The notes below the pieces were generated by a model. That model saw only the letters and a list, made by a program, of their open reading frames with translations, ran no database searches and was not told the origin of the DNA. 64,000 bases of DNA, taken from assembly GCF_031457495.1 (NCBI RefSeq), contig NZ_JAVDWM010000001.1:1290001-1354000 (forward strand), written 5' to 3'. Made by a program: the position numbers and the translations under genes. Source of the stretch: Sphingopyxis sp. BE259. GTDB taxonomy: Bacteria; Pseudomonadota; Alphaproteobacteria; Sphingomonadales; Sphingomonadaceae. Positions 43,332 to 51,735 of the stretch are shown piece by piece (position 1 is the stretch's first letter; each line of letters begins with the position of its first letter).

Positions 43332-43649
43332 TCAAATGACGACCGCCGTCCCCGACGCGCTGACCATCAGCATCGAGCCATTCTGGCCGAGCACTTCATA
43401 GTCAAGGTCGACCCCGACCACCGCGTTGCCGCCCAGGCGCGCCGCTTCGGCTTCCATCTCGGCGATCGCTTCCTTCCGGGCGCGGGCCAGGACATCCTCA
43501 TATTTGCCCGAGCGGCCGCCGACGATGTCGGTGATACTGGCGAACAGGTCGCGGAACAGGTTCGCGCCGACGATCACTTCGCCGGTGACGATGCCCAGAT
43601 ATTCGCGGGCCGGACGGCCTTCGACAGTGTTGGTGGTGGTGCTGAACAT
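43332..43649 (-). CDS. YbjQ/UPF0145 family protein
   Basis: A 105-residue protein with the family blocks [37 protein letters not shown] and [17 protein letters not shown]. YbjQ proteins form pentamers and were annotated as heavy-metal binding, without proof. ATG 43649 follows AGGAGAG. No clear link to its neighbours. Confidence 0.92.
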   Translation of the reverse strand: MFSTTTNTVEGRPAREYLGIVTGEVIVGANLFRDLFASITDIVGGRSGKYEDVLARARKEAIAEMEAEAARLGGNAVVGVDLDYEVLGQNGSMLMVSASGTAVVI

Positions 43650-43681
43650 CGTCACTCTCCTGTGCTGATATTGGCTGGGGC

Positions 43682-43924
43682 TCAATCGATGCCGAGCGCC
43701 GATTTGTAAACGTCGAGGATCGCTTCCATTTCCTTGCGGTCGTTGACCGGCAATTTGCGCAGGCGAACGATCTGGCGCATGATCTTTGGATCATAACCCT
43801 GCGATTTCGCTTCGTTATAGGTGTCGCGAATGTCGTCGGCGACGCCCTTTTTCTCTTCTTCCATCCGTTCGATGCGCTCGATGAAAAGGCGCAATTGTTC
43901 GTCGGATACGGTGGCTTCGCTCAT
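43682..43924 (-). CDS. gapR: GapR-like DNA-binding protein (DUF2312)
   Basis: An 80-residue, all-helical protein that fits Gap[49 protein letters not shown]. In Caulobacter, GapR is a nucleoid-associated protein that encircles overtwisted DNA ahead of forks and polymerases and stimulates topoisomerases. It is found almost only in alphaproteobacteria, supporting the taxonomic call. Confidence 0.94.
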   Translation of the reverse strand: MSEATVSDEQLRLFIERIERMEEEKKGVADDIRDTYNEAKSQGYDPKIMRQIVRLRKLPVNDRKEMEAILDVYKSALGID

Positions 43925-44024
43925 TTTATGCTCCGGTGATTGGGATGATGCGGCGCGAGAATCGCGGTTGGCGCGTCCCTAAAGCCCCAGAGGATTTTTG
44001 GCCATGCTTTCTTGGGCTGAGTTC

Positions 44025-45347
44025 TCACTCGGGCGGAAACGCCTGACGCTTGCCGCCCAGTTTGTGGACGACGCCGCGGCGCATGACAAAATCGATCGTT
44101 TCGAGCGCGGTGACGTCGGCGAGTGGGTCGCCGCCGACAGCAATGATGTCGGCCTCGTGCCCCGGCAGGATCGCCCCGATCGGCCGGTCGAGTTCGGCGG
44201 CATTGTCGATGGTCGCAGCCTTGATCGCCTGCGCCGGGGTCATCCCGGCCTTGACCATCAGCGCAAATTCCTTGGCGTTGTCGCCATGCGGCGCGACGCC
44301 CGAGTCGGTGCCGAACAGGATGCGGACATTGCCCTTTACCGCGCGCGCGATGCTGTTGGCGTGGGCGGCCGCGGCTTCCTCGGCCTTAGCCAGCTGCGGC
44401 CCCGGGGCGTCGCCGCGCCGCGCCTGCGCCAGCGCGGCGATCGGCGCGACCGCGGTCGGCACCAGCGCTGCATTCGACGCCTTGAACAGTTTGACAGTCT
44501 CATCGTCGATGAAGCTGCCATGTTCGATCGAATCGACCCCGGCGCGCAGCGCGGCGTCGATGCCTTCCTTGCCATGCGCATGGGCGGTGACCTTGCGGCC
44601 AAAGCTGTGCGCGGTGTCGACGACCGACTTCATTTCGGCATCGGACATCTGCTTGCCCAGCCCGCCTGCGACATTCGAGCGAACGCCGCCGGTTGCGGCG
44701 AACTTGATTACCTCGGCGCCCAGCGAGATCTGCGCGCGGACGGCGCTGGCGCAGCCATCCGGCCCGTCGCAGATGTTGGTGCGCTCGGCCGCAACCGCGT
44801 GGGTCAAGGTGCGGTTCAGCCCGTTGACACCGCCATGGCCGCCGGTGACCGAAATCATCGTCCCCGCGGGAATGACGGTGGGGCCAACGATGACGCCATT
44901 GTTGATCGCATCGCGCAGCGTCGTTGTGGTCCGGCCGTCGCCGCCCAGATCGCGCACGGTCGTAAAGCCCGCTTCGAGCGTGCGGCGCGCGTTCCCCTGC
45001 GCGATGACGAACACATCCTCGACGTCGCGCCCGGAGCTTTCGAGGCGGCTGCGCAGCAGATTATCGTCGCTGGAGATATGGACGTGCATGTCAATCAGCC
45101 CGGGCAGGACAAAGGCGGTCTTCAGATCGACGACCCGCGCATCGCCCTCGGGTGTCGCAAAGCCGTCGCGCACTTCGGCGATCTTGCCGTCGCGCACGAT
45201 GATCGTCGATGGGCCGCGCGGTTCGCGGCCCGGCTGGTCGAGCAGGCGACCGGCATGGATATAGGTGGTCGTGGATGGCTGTGCGGCGAGCGGCGGGCTC
45301 GCGATCAGTCCTGCCGCGATCGTCGCTGCGGCCCATGTCATGCGCAT
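44025..45347 (-). CDS. Exported metal-dependent amidohydrolase
   Basis: A 440-residue amidohydrolase. A signal peptide (MTWAAATIAAGLIASPPLAAQ) is followed by the TIM-barrel metal site: GLIDMHVHISS (HxH), the Lys region GAEVIKFAATGG, VTAHAHGKEGIDAALRAGVDSIEHG, and the late Asp in ILFGTDSGVAPHG. Close relatives are annotated as imidazolonepropionase-like or Xaa-Pro dipeptidase-like enzymes and cleave C-terminal peptides or amides; the substrate cannot be told. GGGAGA precedes the ATG at 45347. It is periplasmic or surface-exposed by its leader. Confidence 0.9.
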   Translation of the reverse strand: MRMTWAAATIAAGLIASPPLAAQPSTTTYIHAGRLLDQPGREPRGPSTIIVRDGKIAEVRDGFATPEGDARVVDLKTAFVLPGLIDMHVHISSDDNLLRSRLESSGRDVEDVFVIAQGNARRTLEAGFTTVRDLGGDGRTTTTLRDAINNGVIVGPTVIPAGTMISVTGGHGGVNGLNRTLTHAVAAERTNICDGPDGCASAVRAQISLGAEVIKFAATGGVRSNVAGGLGKQMSDAEMKSVVDTAHSFGRKVTAHAHGKEGIDAALRAGVDSIEHGSFIDDETVKLFKASNAALVPTAVAPIAALAQARRGDAPGPQLAKAEEAAAAHANSIARAVKGNVRILFGTDSGVAPHGDNAKEFALMVKAGMTPAQAIKAATIDNAAELDRPIGAILPGHEADIIAVGGDPLADVTALETIDFVMRRGVVHKLGGKRQAFPPE

Positions 45348-45417
45348 CCGATAGTCTCCCTGTTGGCCGCCCCGGCATATCGCTCGATCATGTCGCGAAA
45401 GCTGGGCGGTAGCAAGA

Positions 45418-45744
45418 TCAGCTATGCGGGTTCTTCGCCATGCTTTCTTCCATCCGCGCCAGTTGTTCGGGGGTGGCCGCGGTATGATGCATCGCCTTCC
45501 ATTCGGCGGTCGGCATGCCGTGGACGATCGCCCGGCCGGTCTCCTTGTCGATGCCGCCCGCCTCGGCGATCCAGTCGCCCAGGCAATTGCGGCAGAAACC
45601 GGCGAGCCCCATAAGGTCGATGTTGGCGGCGTCACTGCGATGCTGGAGCAAGCGGACCAAGCGGCGGAAGGCGGCGGCGGCCACCGCGTCGTCCAAGCCG
45701 TCGAGGGCGTCGTCGGTACGGGTCTGATCGTCGCTGCAGGACAT
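45418..45744 (-). CDS. DUF1244 family protein
   Basis: A 108-residue protein with the DUF1244 core FRRLVRLLQHRSDAANIDLMGLAGFCRNCLGDWI followed by IVHGMPTAEWKAMH. The family is conserved in proteobacteria, helical, and without known function. The C-terminus MEESMAKNPHS is charged. AAGGAG precedes the ATG. The gene is divergent from pyruvate kinase. Confidence 0.92.
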   Translation of the reverse strand: MSCSDDQTRTDDALDGLDDAVAAAAFRRLVRLLQHRSDAANIDLMGLAGFCRNCLGDWIAEAGGIDKETGRAIVHGMPTAEWKAMHHTAATPEQLARMEESMAKNPHS

Positions 45745-45840
45745 GGTTGCTCCTTGGGATGAGATGAATAGCTATACGGTGGTTGCCTTGGCGGCATCAA
45801 GGCGGCATTCCCTGCATGTCCCCCTGTCATCGGAGCATTT

Positions 45841-47295
45841 GTGGTTCAGAGCTTTACCCCCCGCCAGCGCAAGGTCCGCATCCTGGCGACGCTTGGCCCT
45901 GCGAGCGCTAATCCCGACATGATTGCGGCGCTGCATCGCGCCGGCGCCGACGCCTTTCGCGTCAATATGAGCCATGGCGACCATGCCGGCCATGCCAAGG
46001 TGATCGCCGCGATCCGCGCGCTGGAGAAGGAAACCGGGCGTCCGACGACGATCCTGGTCGATTTGCAGGGACCGAAGCTGCGCGTCGGCACGTTCAAGGA
46101 CGGTCCGGTCGAACTGGTCAAGGGTGCGCCGTTCGCGCTCGATGCCGACAATACGGCGGGCGATGCGACGCGCGTCCACTTGCCGCATCCCGAATTGTTC
46201 GCGGCGCTGGAGGTCGGCACGCGGCTGTTGATCGATGATGGCAAGTTGGTGCTGCGCGTGCAGGCGGTGTCGCCGACGCAGATCGACACGCTGGTCGAGG
46301 TTGGCGGCAAGATTTCGGATCGCAAGGGGGTCAACGTCCCCGACGTCGTCGTCCCGCTGGCGGCGCTGACCGAAAAGGACCGCAAGGATCTGACCTTTGC
46401 GCTGGAGCAACAGGTCGACTGGATCGCGCTGTCGTTCGTCCAGCGGCCCGAGGATGTGGCCGAGGCGCGGACGCTGATCGGCGGCAAGGCGGCTTTGCTG
46501 GTCAAGTTCGAAAAGCCTTCCGGGGTGCAGCGGATTGAGGAAATCCTTGAGCTCGCCGACGCCGCGATGGTCGCGCGCGGCGACCTGGGGGTCGAATTAC
46601 CGCCCGAAGCGGTGCCGCCGCTACAGAAACGCATCGTCGCAACGGCGCGGCGGATGGGCAAGCCGGTGGTCGTCGCGACCCAGATGCTCGAATCGATGAT
46701 CGTGTCGCCGTCGCCGACGCGCGCCGAGGTGTCGGACGTCGCGACCGCGATCTATGACGGCGCCGATGCGATCATGCTGTCGGCCGAAACCGCCGCGGGC
46801 GCCTGGCCGATCGAGGCGGTGACGATGATGGACAGCATCGCGCGCTCGGTGGAGAGCGATCCCGATTATTTCCGCCGCCTGTATTTTACCGAGACGACGC
46901 CCGACGCGACCACCGCCGATGCGTTGGCCGAGGCGGCGGGCGACATCACTCGGACGATTGGCGCTGATGCGATCATCTGTTTCACCTTTTCGGGGTCCAC
47001 GGCGCGCCGCGTCGCCCGCGAGCGGCCGAACGCCCCCTTGCTCGTGCTGACCCCCAAGAAGGAGGCGGCGCGGCGGCTCGGCCTGCTCTGGGGCGCGCAT
47101 GCCGTGCCGACCAAGGACATCGGCAGTTTCGAAGAGATGATCGCCAAGGGCAAGCGCATGGCGCTGCGTCACGGCATCGGCAAGGCGGGCGCAAAGCTGG
47201 TGATGATGGCGGGGGTTCCGTTCGGCACCCCCGGATCAACCAACGTGCTGCATGTTGCGACGCTGACCGGCGACGAACTGCGCGGGTATAGCTGA
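45841..47295 (+). CDS. pyk: Pyruvate kinase
   Basis: A 484-residue enzyme with GTG start and GGAG 5 nt upstream. The motifs are KVRILATLGPASANPDMI, FRVNMSHGD, LVDLQGPKLRVG, the active-site Lys/Glu block LLVKFEKPSGVQRIEEILELADAAMVARGDLGVELP, and VATQMLESMI with DVATAIYDGADAIMLSAETA. It converts phosphoenolpyruvate and ADP to pyruvate and ATP. The C-terminal allosteric domain is present. Confidence 0.97.
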   Translation: MVQSFTPRQRKVRILATLGPASANPDMIAALHRAGADAFRVNMSHGDHAGHAKVIAAIRALEKETGRPTTILVDLQGPKLRVGTFKDGPVELVKGAPFALDADNTAGDATRVHLPHPELFAALEVGTRLLIDDGKLVLRVQAVSPTQIDTLVEVGGKISDRKGVNVPDVVVPLAALTEKDRKDLTFALEQQVDWIALSFVQRPEDVAEARTLIGGKAALLVKFEKPSGVQRIEEILELADAAMVARGDLGVELPPEAVPPLQKRIVATARRMGKPVVVATQMLESMIVSPSPTRAEVSDVATAIYDGADAIMLSAETAAGAWPIEAVTMMDSIARSVESDPDYFRRLYFTETTPDATTADALAEAAGDITRTIGADAIICFTFSGSTARRVARERPNAPLLVLTPKKEAARRLGLLWGAHAVPTKDIGSFEEMIAKGKRMALRHGIGKAGAKLVMMAGVPFGTPGSTNVLHVATLTGDELRGYS

Positions 47296-47308
47296 GCAGG
47301 ATTTTCAC

Positions 47309-47386
47309 CGTCATCCCGGCGAAGGCCGGGATCTCACCCTCGCGTTCTGACGAAGCGGCGAGATCCCGGCTTTCGCCGGGATGACG
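47309..47386. repeat. Inverted repeat after pyk, 26-bp arms
   Basis: The arms at 47309-47334 and 47361-47386 are reverse complements with one mismatch; the core ATCCCGGCGAAGGCCGGGAT is itself a hairpin. The rest of the 324-bp gap to bpt (to 47619) is AT-richer and probably holds the bpt promoter; no site stands out. Confidence 0.88.
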
Positions 47387-47619
47387 AACAGGGGGCGGGC
47401 TTCCGATGGGTGGCGATCACCAATTCGCCCACCTTTGATTCAAATCGGCACAATCCTTACCGCGCGATTCAGATAATTTTCGACCTGAGTCAGAACGGTA
47501 CGACTAAAAATGGTAAACAGACTTTGCACCATTGACGCCGCGCGGCATAGTTGGTGGGTGGTGAGCGTCGGACCCGCGTCGGGGGGATTCCGCATCGCAT
47601 CTCTGGAGGTCCAAGCCGC

Positions 47620-48393
47620 GTGTCCGCACCGTTCCGTTTTCCGCGCTTTTTCGTCACCAGCCCGGCGCCTTGCCCCTATCTGGCGGGCAAGACCGAGCGC
47701 AAGGTGTTCACCGAGCTCAGCGGCAACACCGCGAACGAGCTGAACGATGCGCTCGGCCGCATCGGGTTCCGGCGCAGCCAGTCGGTGGCCTATCGCCCCA
47801 GCTGCGCCGATTGCGCAGCGTGCGTTTCGGTGCGCGTCTGCGCGAGCGAATTTACTCCGAGCAATTCGCAGAAACGCACCATCCGCCGCAACAGCGACCT
47901 GATCGCCACGGCGTGCAAGCCGTGGGCGACCGAGGAACAATATGCGCTGCTGCGGTCGTATCTCGGCGCGCGCCATCCCAATGGCGGCATGGCCGACATG
48001 GACGAGCAGGATTTCGCCGACATGGTCGAACAGACCCCGGTAGATTCGTACATGATCGAATATCGCGAGCCGACCACCGACGGCAGCAAGGGCCGCTTGG
48101 TCGGCTGTTGCCTGACCGACCGGCAGGGCGACGGGCTGTCGATGATCTACAGCTTCTTCGACGCCGCGCACCCGCTCCGCGAGGGGCTTGGCACCTACAT
48201 CATCGCCGACCATGTCCAGCGCGCCGCGCGCGCGGGCCTCGCCTATGTCTATCTGGGGTACTGGATCGAGGGGTCGGCGCGCATGGCGTATAAGGCGCGC
48301 TTCCGCCCGATCGAACGCCTCGGTCCCGATGGCTGGTCGCGGTTCGAACCGGCCGCGCCCACCGGCATCGCGGCGATGTTCGAACTCGCCTGA
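47620..48393 (+). CDS. bpt: Aspartate/glutamate leucyltransferase
   Basis: A 257-residue protein of the bacterial Bpt/ATE1 group, GTG start with GGAGG 10 nt upstream. N-terminal [17 protein letters not shown], the CADC/C cluster in [16 protein letters not shown], and the acyl-transferase region [17 protein letters not shown] ... [22 protein letters not shown] are characteristic. It transfers Leu from Leu-tRNA to N-terminal Asp or Glu, marking proteins for ClpAP through the N-degron pathway. Annotated as arginyltransferase in many genomes. Confidence 0.93.
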   Translation: MSAPFRFPRFFVTSPAPCPYLAGKTERKVFTELSGNTANELNDALGRIGFRRSQSVAYRPSCADCAACVSVRVCASEFTPSNSQKRTIRRNSDLIATACKPWATEEQYALLRSYLGARHPNGGMADMDEQDFADMVEQTPVDSYMIEYREPTTDGSKGRLVGCCLTDRQGDGLSMIYSFFDAAHPLREGLGTYIIADHVQRAARAGLAYVYLGYWIEGSARMAYKARFRPIERLGPDGWSRFEPAAPTGIAAMFELA

Positions 48394-48422
48394 ACTGCCG
48401 CCGCCGACGGCGGTGTACTAGT

Positions 48423-48438
48423 TGTGAGCTTCGTCACA
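48423..48438. promoter_or_regulatory. Perfect CRP-type palindrome upstream of the exported-protein cluster
   Basis: TGTGAGCTTCGTCACA matches the CRP consensus TGTGA-N6-TCACA exactly. It lies 30 bp after bpt and 180 bp before the first exported-protein gene. A small GC hairpin (48398-48413) between it and bpt could end bpt transcription. Confidence 0.65.
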
Positions 48439-48533
48439 GTGGCTGCTCCGCGGGCGGTTTAGATCCCCCGTATGTGCTGCAACCAGACTCCATACCCCAT
48501 TGGCTTTTCACATTATTTTGCCACGCACACCGA

Positions 48534-48549
48534 CATGACCCGGGTCATG
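48534..48549. promoter_or_regulatory. 16-bp perfect palindrome CATGACCCGGGTCATG
   Basis: Two 8-bp arms with no spacer, 69 bp before the first start codon of the exported-protein cluster, in an AT-rich stretch that probably contains the promoter. The binding protein is unknown. Confidence 0.5.
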
Positions 48550-48618
48550 CGGGACGATGACGGTATGTCTCAATGCTCCTAAACCTATGGGTGAAGAAGT
48601 TTGTCCAGTGTGTTTGCA

Positions 48619-49689
48619 ATGGAATATAATGCTGTGAAGTTGTTCAATATTCTTCAAACGCCTGTCGTCCTGGGTCTGGTGGCCCTATTGCCCGGAACGG
48701 CTTATGCCCAATCGGCCGGGCAACACGCCCGCGACATGAACGACATCGCGGCCACGCCGCCGCAAGGTAGCAGCGAGCGAGACAGCAGATTTCGCCCCTA
48801 TTCCGAACCCAGCTATCAATATGATGTGCGCCCTTCAAAGCCGGGGTTCTTGGCGGTGGCCTATCATGTCGATACCGGATCGACATGGGCATCGGTAGCG
48901 CACAAGAACAGCGACGACGCCAAAAAGCGGGTGTTGGCCGCCTGCAATGCGGGAACCGGCGGCGGATGCTACATCGCCGCAGCGGTTCCCAGCCCAGGCA
49001 CGATATTCCTTGCCGAAGATGCAATGGGCCAGACGTGGATCAAGGAAGAAATGCGGGAATATGGCGCACCCTACACCTATGACTACAGAATAACCGATCC
49101 AGCCCGGATCGACTGTCAAGTAAAGTCCTTCGGCTGTTCGAGGATGGGGGGGTATAGCAGCGATTATATCTATCTCGATCTCGATCCCAGTATCGATCAG
49201 GTCAAGGACTATTTTCCAAAGGGTAAGCTGCACTGGAATCGCTGGGCCATGGTTGCGCGTCCGACGACGCCGACCACAGCGGCGCACAACAAAAGCTGGC
49301 TGATCAGCGGCAAGGAAAATTCGGCGGCGACCCGCAAGGAAATCCTCGATCGCTGCCAGGCGGATTCGGGCGTGCCGTGCGAAATATCGGCCTATGCCGT
49401 CAGCGATAACGAGGTGCTGACCAATGACACGGGGTCGGAGAATGGCCTGCTGGTGCATTTCGTCAACGTGCGAGGGCAAAACCGCTGGATCAGCGCCGTG
49501 GCGACGAAGCCGAAGAAGAAGAAATACAAGAAGATGTTTCGTGACGATCCTGATTTCGTGGAGGCTCCCGACCCGGTCACCGTGCAGGAGCGCATCGACC
49601 GGCTGTGCCCGAAAAGCCTGCAATGCAGGGTCATCGCCACCTACGACGCCGCGACGCCGCGGATGCAGGTTGTCGAAGATGTGAAGTGA
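48619..49689 (+). CDS. Exported protein with tandem DUF4189-like domains
   Basis: About 356 residues. The signal peptide ends near TAYAQ|S and is followed by an N-terminal motif MNDIAATP shared with the next gene. Two homologous Cys-containing units follow. Unit A contains WASVAHKNSDDAKKRVLAAC and CYIAAAV. Unit B contains SWLISGKENSAATRKEILDRC and CEISAYAV. Each has a Ser/Ala-rich helix ending in Cys, a G-rich turn, a second Cys and a final G-x-x-W. A third C-terminal module has CPKSLQCRVIATYDAATP. The arrangement resembles DUF4189; function is unknown. Ten or so Cys suggest several disulfides. The start is uncertain (TTG 48601, ATG 48619, GTG 48634). Parts of the gene are near 52% GC. Confidence 0.75.
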   Translation: MEYNAVKLFNILQTPVVLGLVALLPGTAYAQSAGQHARDMNDIAATPPQGSSERDSRFRPYSEPSYQYDVRPSKPGFLAVAYHVDTGSTWASVAHKNSDDAKKRVLAACNAGTGGGCYIAAAVPSPGTIFLAEDAMGQTWIKEEMREYGAPYTYDYRITDPARIDCQVKSFGCSRMGGYSSDYIYLDLDPSIDQVKDYFPKGKLHWNRWAMVARPTTPTTAAHNKSWLISGKENSAATRKEILDRCQADSGVPCEISAYAVSDNEVLTNDTGSENGLLVHFVNVRGQNRWISAVATKPKKKKYKKMFRDDPDFVEAPDPVTVQERIDRLCPKSLQCRVIATYDAATPRMQVVEDVK

Positions 49690-49717
49690 CGGCGCAGAAG
49701 ATGATTTTGGAGTGATG

Positions 49718-50482
49718 ATGATGCAATATTTCCGACCCGCCCTGCTCGGCGCGGCCACCATTTCGGCCTTCCAGCTTTCCGCGCCTGCCTACGCCTGTTC
49801 CGATCTGCCGAATATCTGCGCCGCTCAGGCGCAGCACTACCAACAGATGAACGACATCGCGGCGACGCCGCAGCGGAGCGACGACGGCCCATATGACGAT
49901 GGTGGCCCAACTGGCGAGCGGCCCCGCGATCCGATGGCACAGGCGATGGCCGATATTTCAGGGATCGGCGAAGCATCGTCGGCCTTCAGCGGCGAGCTTC
50001 AACAGCGCATGAAAGACCCTGCGTTCAAGGCGGCCTATGATCGTTACCACAATGGCGGCTGGGATTTTTTTCAGGACAGCAACAATCCGAAGCCGGGCGA
50101 ATATTGCTCGGCCCTGTATACCAAGGGTGACGCCATGGTCCGCATATCCGGCCCTGGGAGCGGCTATGACGGCGCCCTGCTGACATTTTCCGGACCCAAC
50201 ATCAGCGGATCGCCGGACGTGAAGAAGCTGAAGGTAACGCTCGATCAAAGCGACGGCACCTCGCAGTCGGTTCAGGCCTTCAATTACCAGCTTCCCGGCG
50301 AAGTTTATGCCTCCATCGCCTTTGCCATGCCGACAATCGAGGCGGGGTTGGCGGAAATGAAGGAAAAATGGGGTTTCGACGTGCTGGTCAACGGCAGGTC
50401 GGTGTTGAAAATCGACTGGGATGGCGGCTTGGCCGCGCGCAAGCAGCTCGAAAACTGCCTCAGCAAACGCAAGGCGAGCTAA
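49718..50482 (+). CDS. Hypothetical exported protein sharing the MNDIAATP motif
   Basis: About 254 residues. Signal peptide (PALLGAATISAFQLSAPAYA|C), then a segment with QMNDIAATPQ that matches the previous protein, an acidic Gly-rich linker, and a globular domain of about 170 residues (YHNGGWDFFQDSNNPKPGEYCSAL onward) with one further Cys near the C-terminus (ENCLSKRKAS). I recognise no family. GGAG lies 5 nt before ATG 49718; a further ATG follows at 49721. It is 28 bp after the DUF4189-like gene and 4 bp before the next, so the three are an operon. Confidence 0.7.
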   Translation: MMQYFRPALLGAATISAFQLSAPAYACSDLPNICAAQAQHYQQMNDIAATPQRSDDGPYDDGGPTGERPRDPMAQAMADISGIGEASSAFSGELQQRMKDPAFKAAYDRYHNGGWDFFQDSNNPKPGEYCSALYTKGDAMVRISGPGSGYDGALLTFSGPNISGSPDVKKLKVTLDQSDGTSQSVQAFNYQLPGEVYASIAFAMPTIEAGLAEMKEKWGFDVLVNGRSVLKIDWDGGLAARKQLENCLSKRKAS

Positions 50483-50486
50483 GTCT

Positions 50487-51698
50487 ATGCAAAACCGATC
50501 TCGTGTCCCGCACCTCGCCGCCGCGCTTCTGATCGCCGTCGCTTCCAGCTTCGTACCGTCTGTCGCTTTTGCGCAGGCGCTGTTCTTTCATATCGATGGC
50601 GAACCCGGCAATCGTCAGGCCTATTATTCGCAAACGTTGGTCATGGACCGCACCCCTGCGGACCAGCTGCTGGGCCCGATCGAGATCAAGCAGCTCGATG
50701 TTACCGTCATCCATGAAAACCCGGCAAAGCCTGAATGGACGATGCTGCGGGTGCATTTCGAATGCCCAAGCCTGTTGGCGCTGGCGACCCGCAAAGCTGG
50801 CAAGCGGGGTAAGCCAGACACAGCAATCGCCGAAACCTCCCCGGTAAAGATGCGGATTGGCGAAGGCAGCTCGATTTTGCGGCGCAGCGATTTGCAGAAT
50901 GAAGCGCTGCCGGCTGGATTATGGACGACGACCAGCGACCCCGCCATGCTCAAGGCACGAAAACTCGCCTGCAATGGCCCCGATATCGAAAAGGCGATGT
51001 TGGCTTCCTATCAAAACCAGCGGTTCGATATGAATGCCTTCAACGCGAGGCTCCGCCCATTCGGCTTTACCGAAAGCGTCATGGTCCTGGCCGAAACAAC
51101 AGCGGCCGAACAGCTGGAGCTCAGCTGGACGCGGCTGTGGCGCGGCAGCAAGCGGCCCGACCCCAGCGGCCGGTTCGCCCAGGTGGCCACCGACGCCGAC
51201 CGGGCGGCGGCGATGGCCAAAATGGCGGCCATCACCAAGGAAGTCGAAACCCTGGCGGCCCAGCTGCGCGGTAAATATGAGCAGGGCATCAAGAGCCTGG
51301 CCGCCGGGTTCGAGTTCGATCAAGCGGCGGCAAAGCTGCGCGGCGACCGGAAGCCGCGCGGGATCACCGCCCAGCTGCTGATGGTGTGGCAGGCAAGGCC
51401 CGAGGAGGATGTGGTGGCAAAGATGGGGCGGCCCCTCGTCACCGATTCCGGCGATCTGCGGATCCTTTCCTACGGCCAGCAATATGACAATCGGGTTCTG
51501 GTTGGCAGCAACAGCGGCGCGACTTGGGTCGAGGGCACCTATATGGCGTGCGACGTACAGTTTATCACTATCCCCGATAAAAATGGCGTTCGCCGCGTCG
51601 CCGACGTTCGCATTCTCGTGGACAGCAACAAGCCCGGATGGGCCGGAGCCGGCACCGGCGAAGCATGCGGTGAGCTGCTACAGGCTCCCGGAAATTGA
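50487..51698 (+). CDS. Hypothetical exported protein, two-part
   Basis: 403 residues, no family recognised. A signal peptide (LAAALLIAVASSFVPSVAFAQ) is followed by a beta-rich domain with one Cys near residue 93 and a helical middle with AAMAKMAAITKEVETLAAQLRGKYEQGIKSLAAGFEFDQAAAKL, likely coiled coil. The C-terminal domain (about 310-395) contains VVAKMGRPLVTDSGDLRILSYG and MACDVQFITIPDKNGVRRVADVRI. That pattern loosely recalls the SmpA/BamE fold, which is inference only. It sits third in the exported-protein operon. Confidence 0.65.
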   Translation: MQNRSRVPHLAAALLIAVASSFVPSVAFAQALFFHIDGEPGNRQAYYSQTLVMDRTPADQLLGPIEIKQLDVTVIHENPAKPEWTMLRVHFECPSLLALATRKAGKRGKPDTAIAETSPVKMRIGEGSSILRRSDLQNEALPAGLWTTTSDPAMLKARKLACNGPDIEKAMLASYQNQRFDMNAFNARLRPFGFTESVMVLAETTAAEQLELSWTRLWRGSKRPDPSGRFAQVATDADRAAAMAKMAAITKEVETLAAQLRGKYEQGIKSLAAGFEFDQAAAKLRGDRKPRGITAQLLMVWQARPEEDVVAKMGRPLVTDSGDLRILSYGQQYDNRVLVGSNSGATWVEGTYMACDVQFITIPDKNGVRRVADVRILVDSNKPGWAGAGTGEACGELLQAPGN

Positions 51699-51735
51699 AC
51701 CGGCCCAGCCGCTTTTTATATGTTGAGGACTGGGA

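Noticed and set aside
44025..45830. Extension of the amidohydrolase frame upstream across the DUF1244 gene
   Set aside because: The signal peptide and GGGAGA site fix the start at 45347; the extension is a shadow of DUF1244 in another frame.
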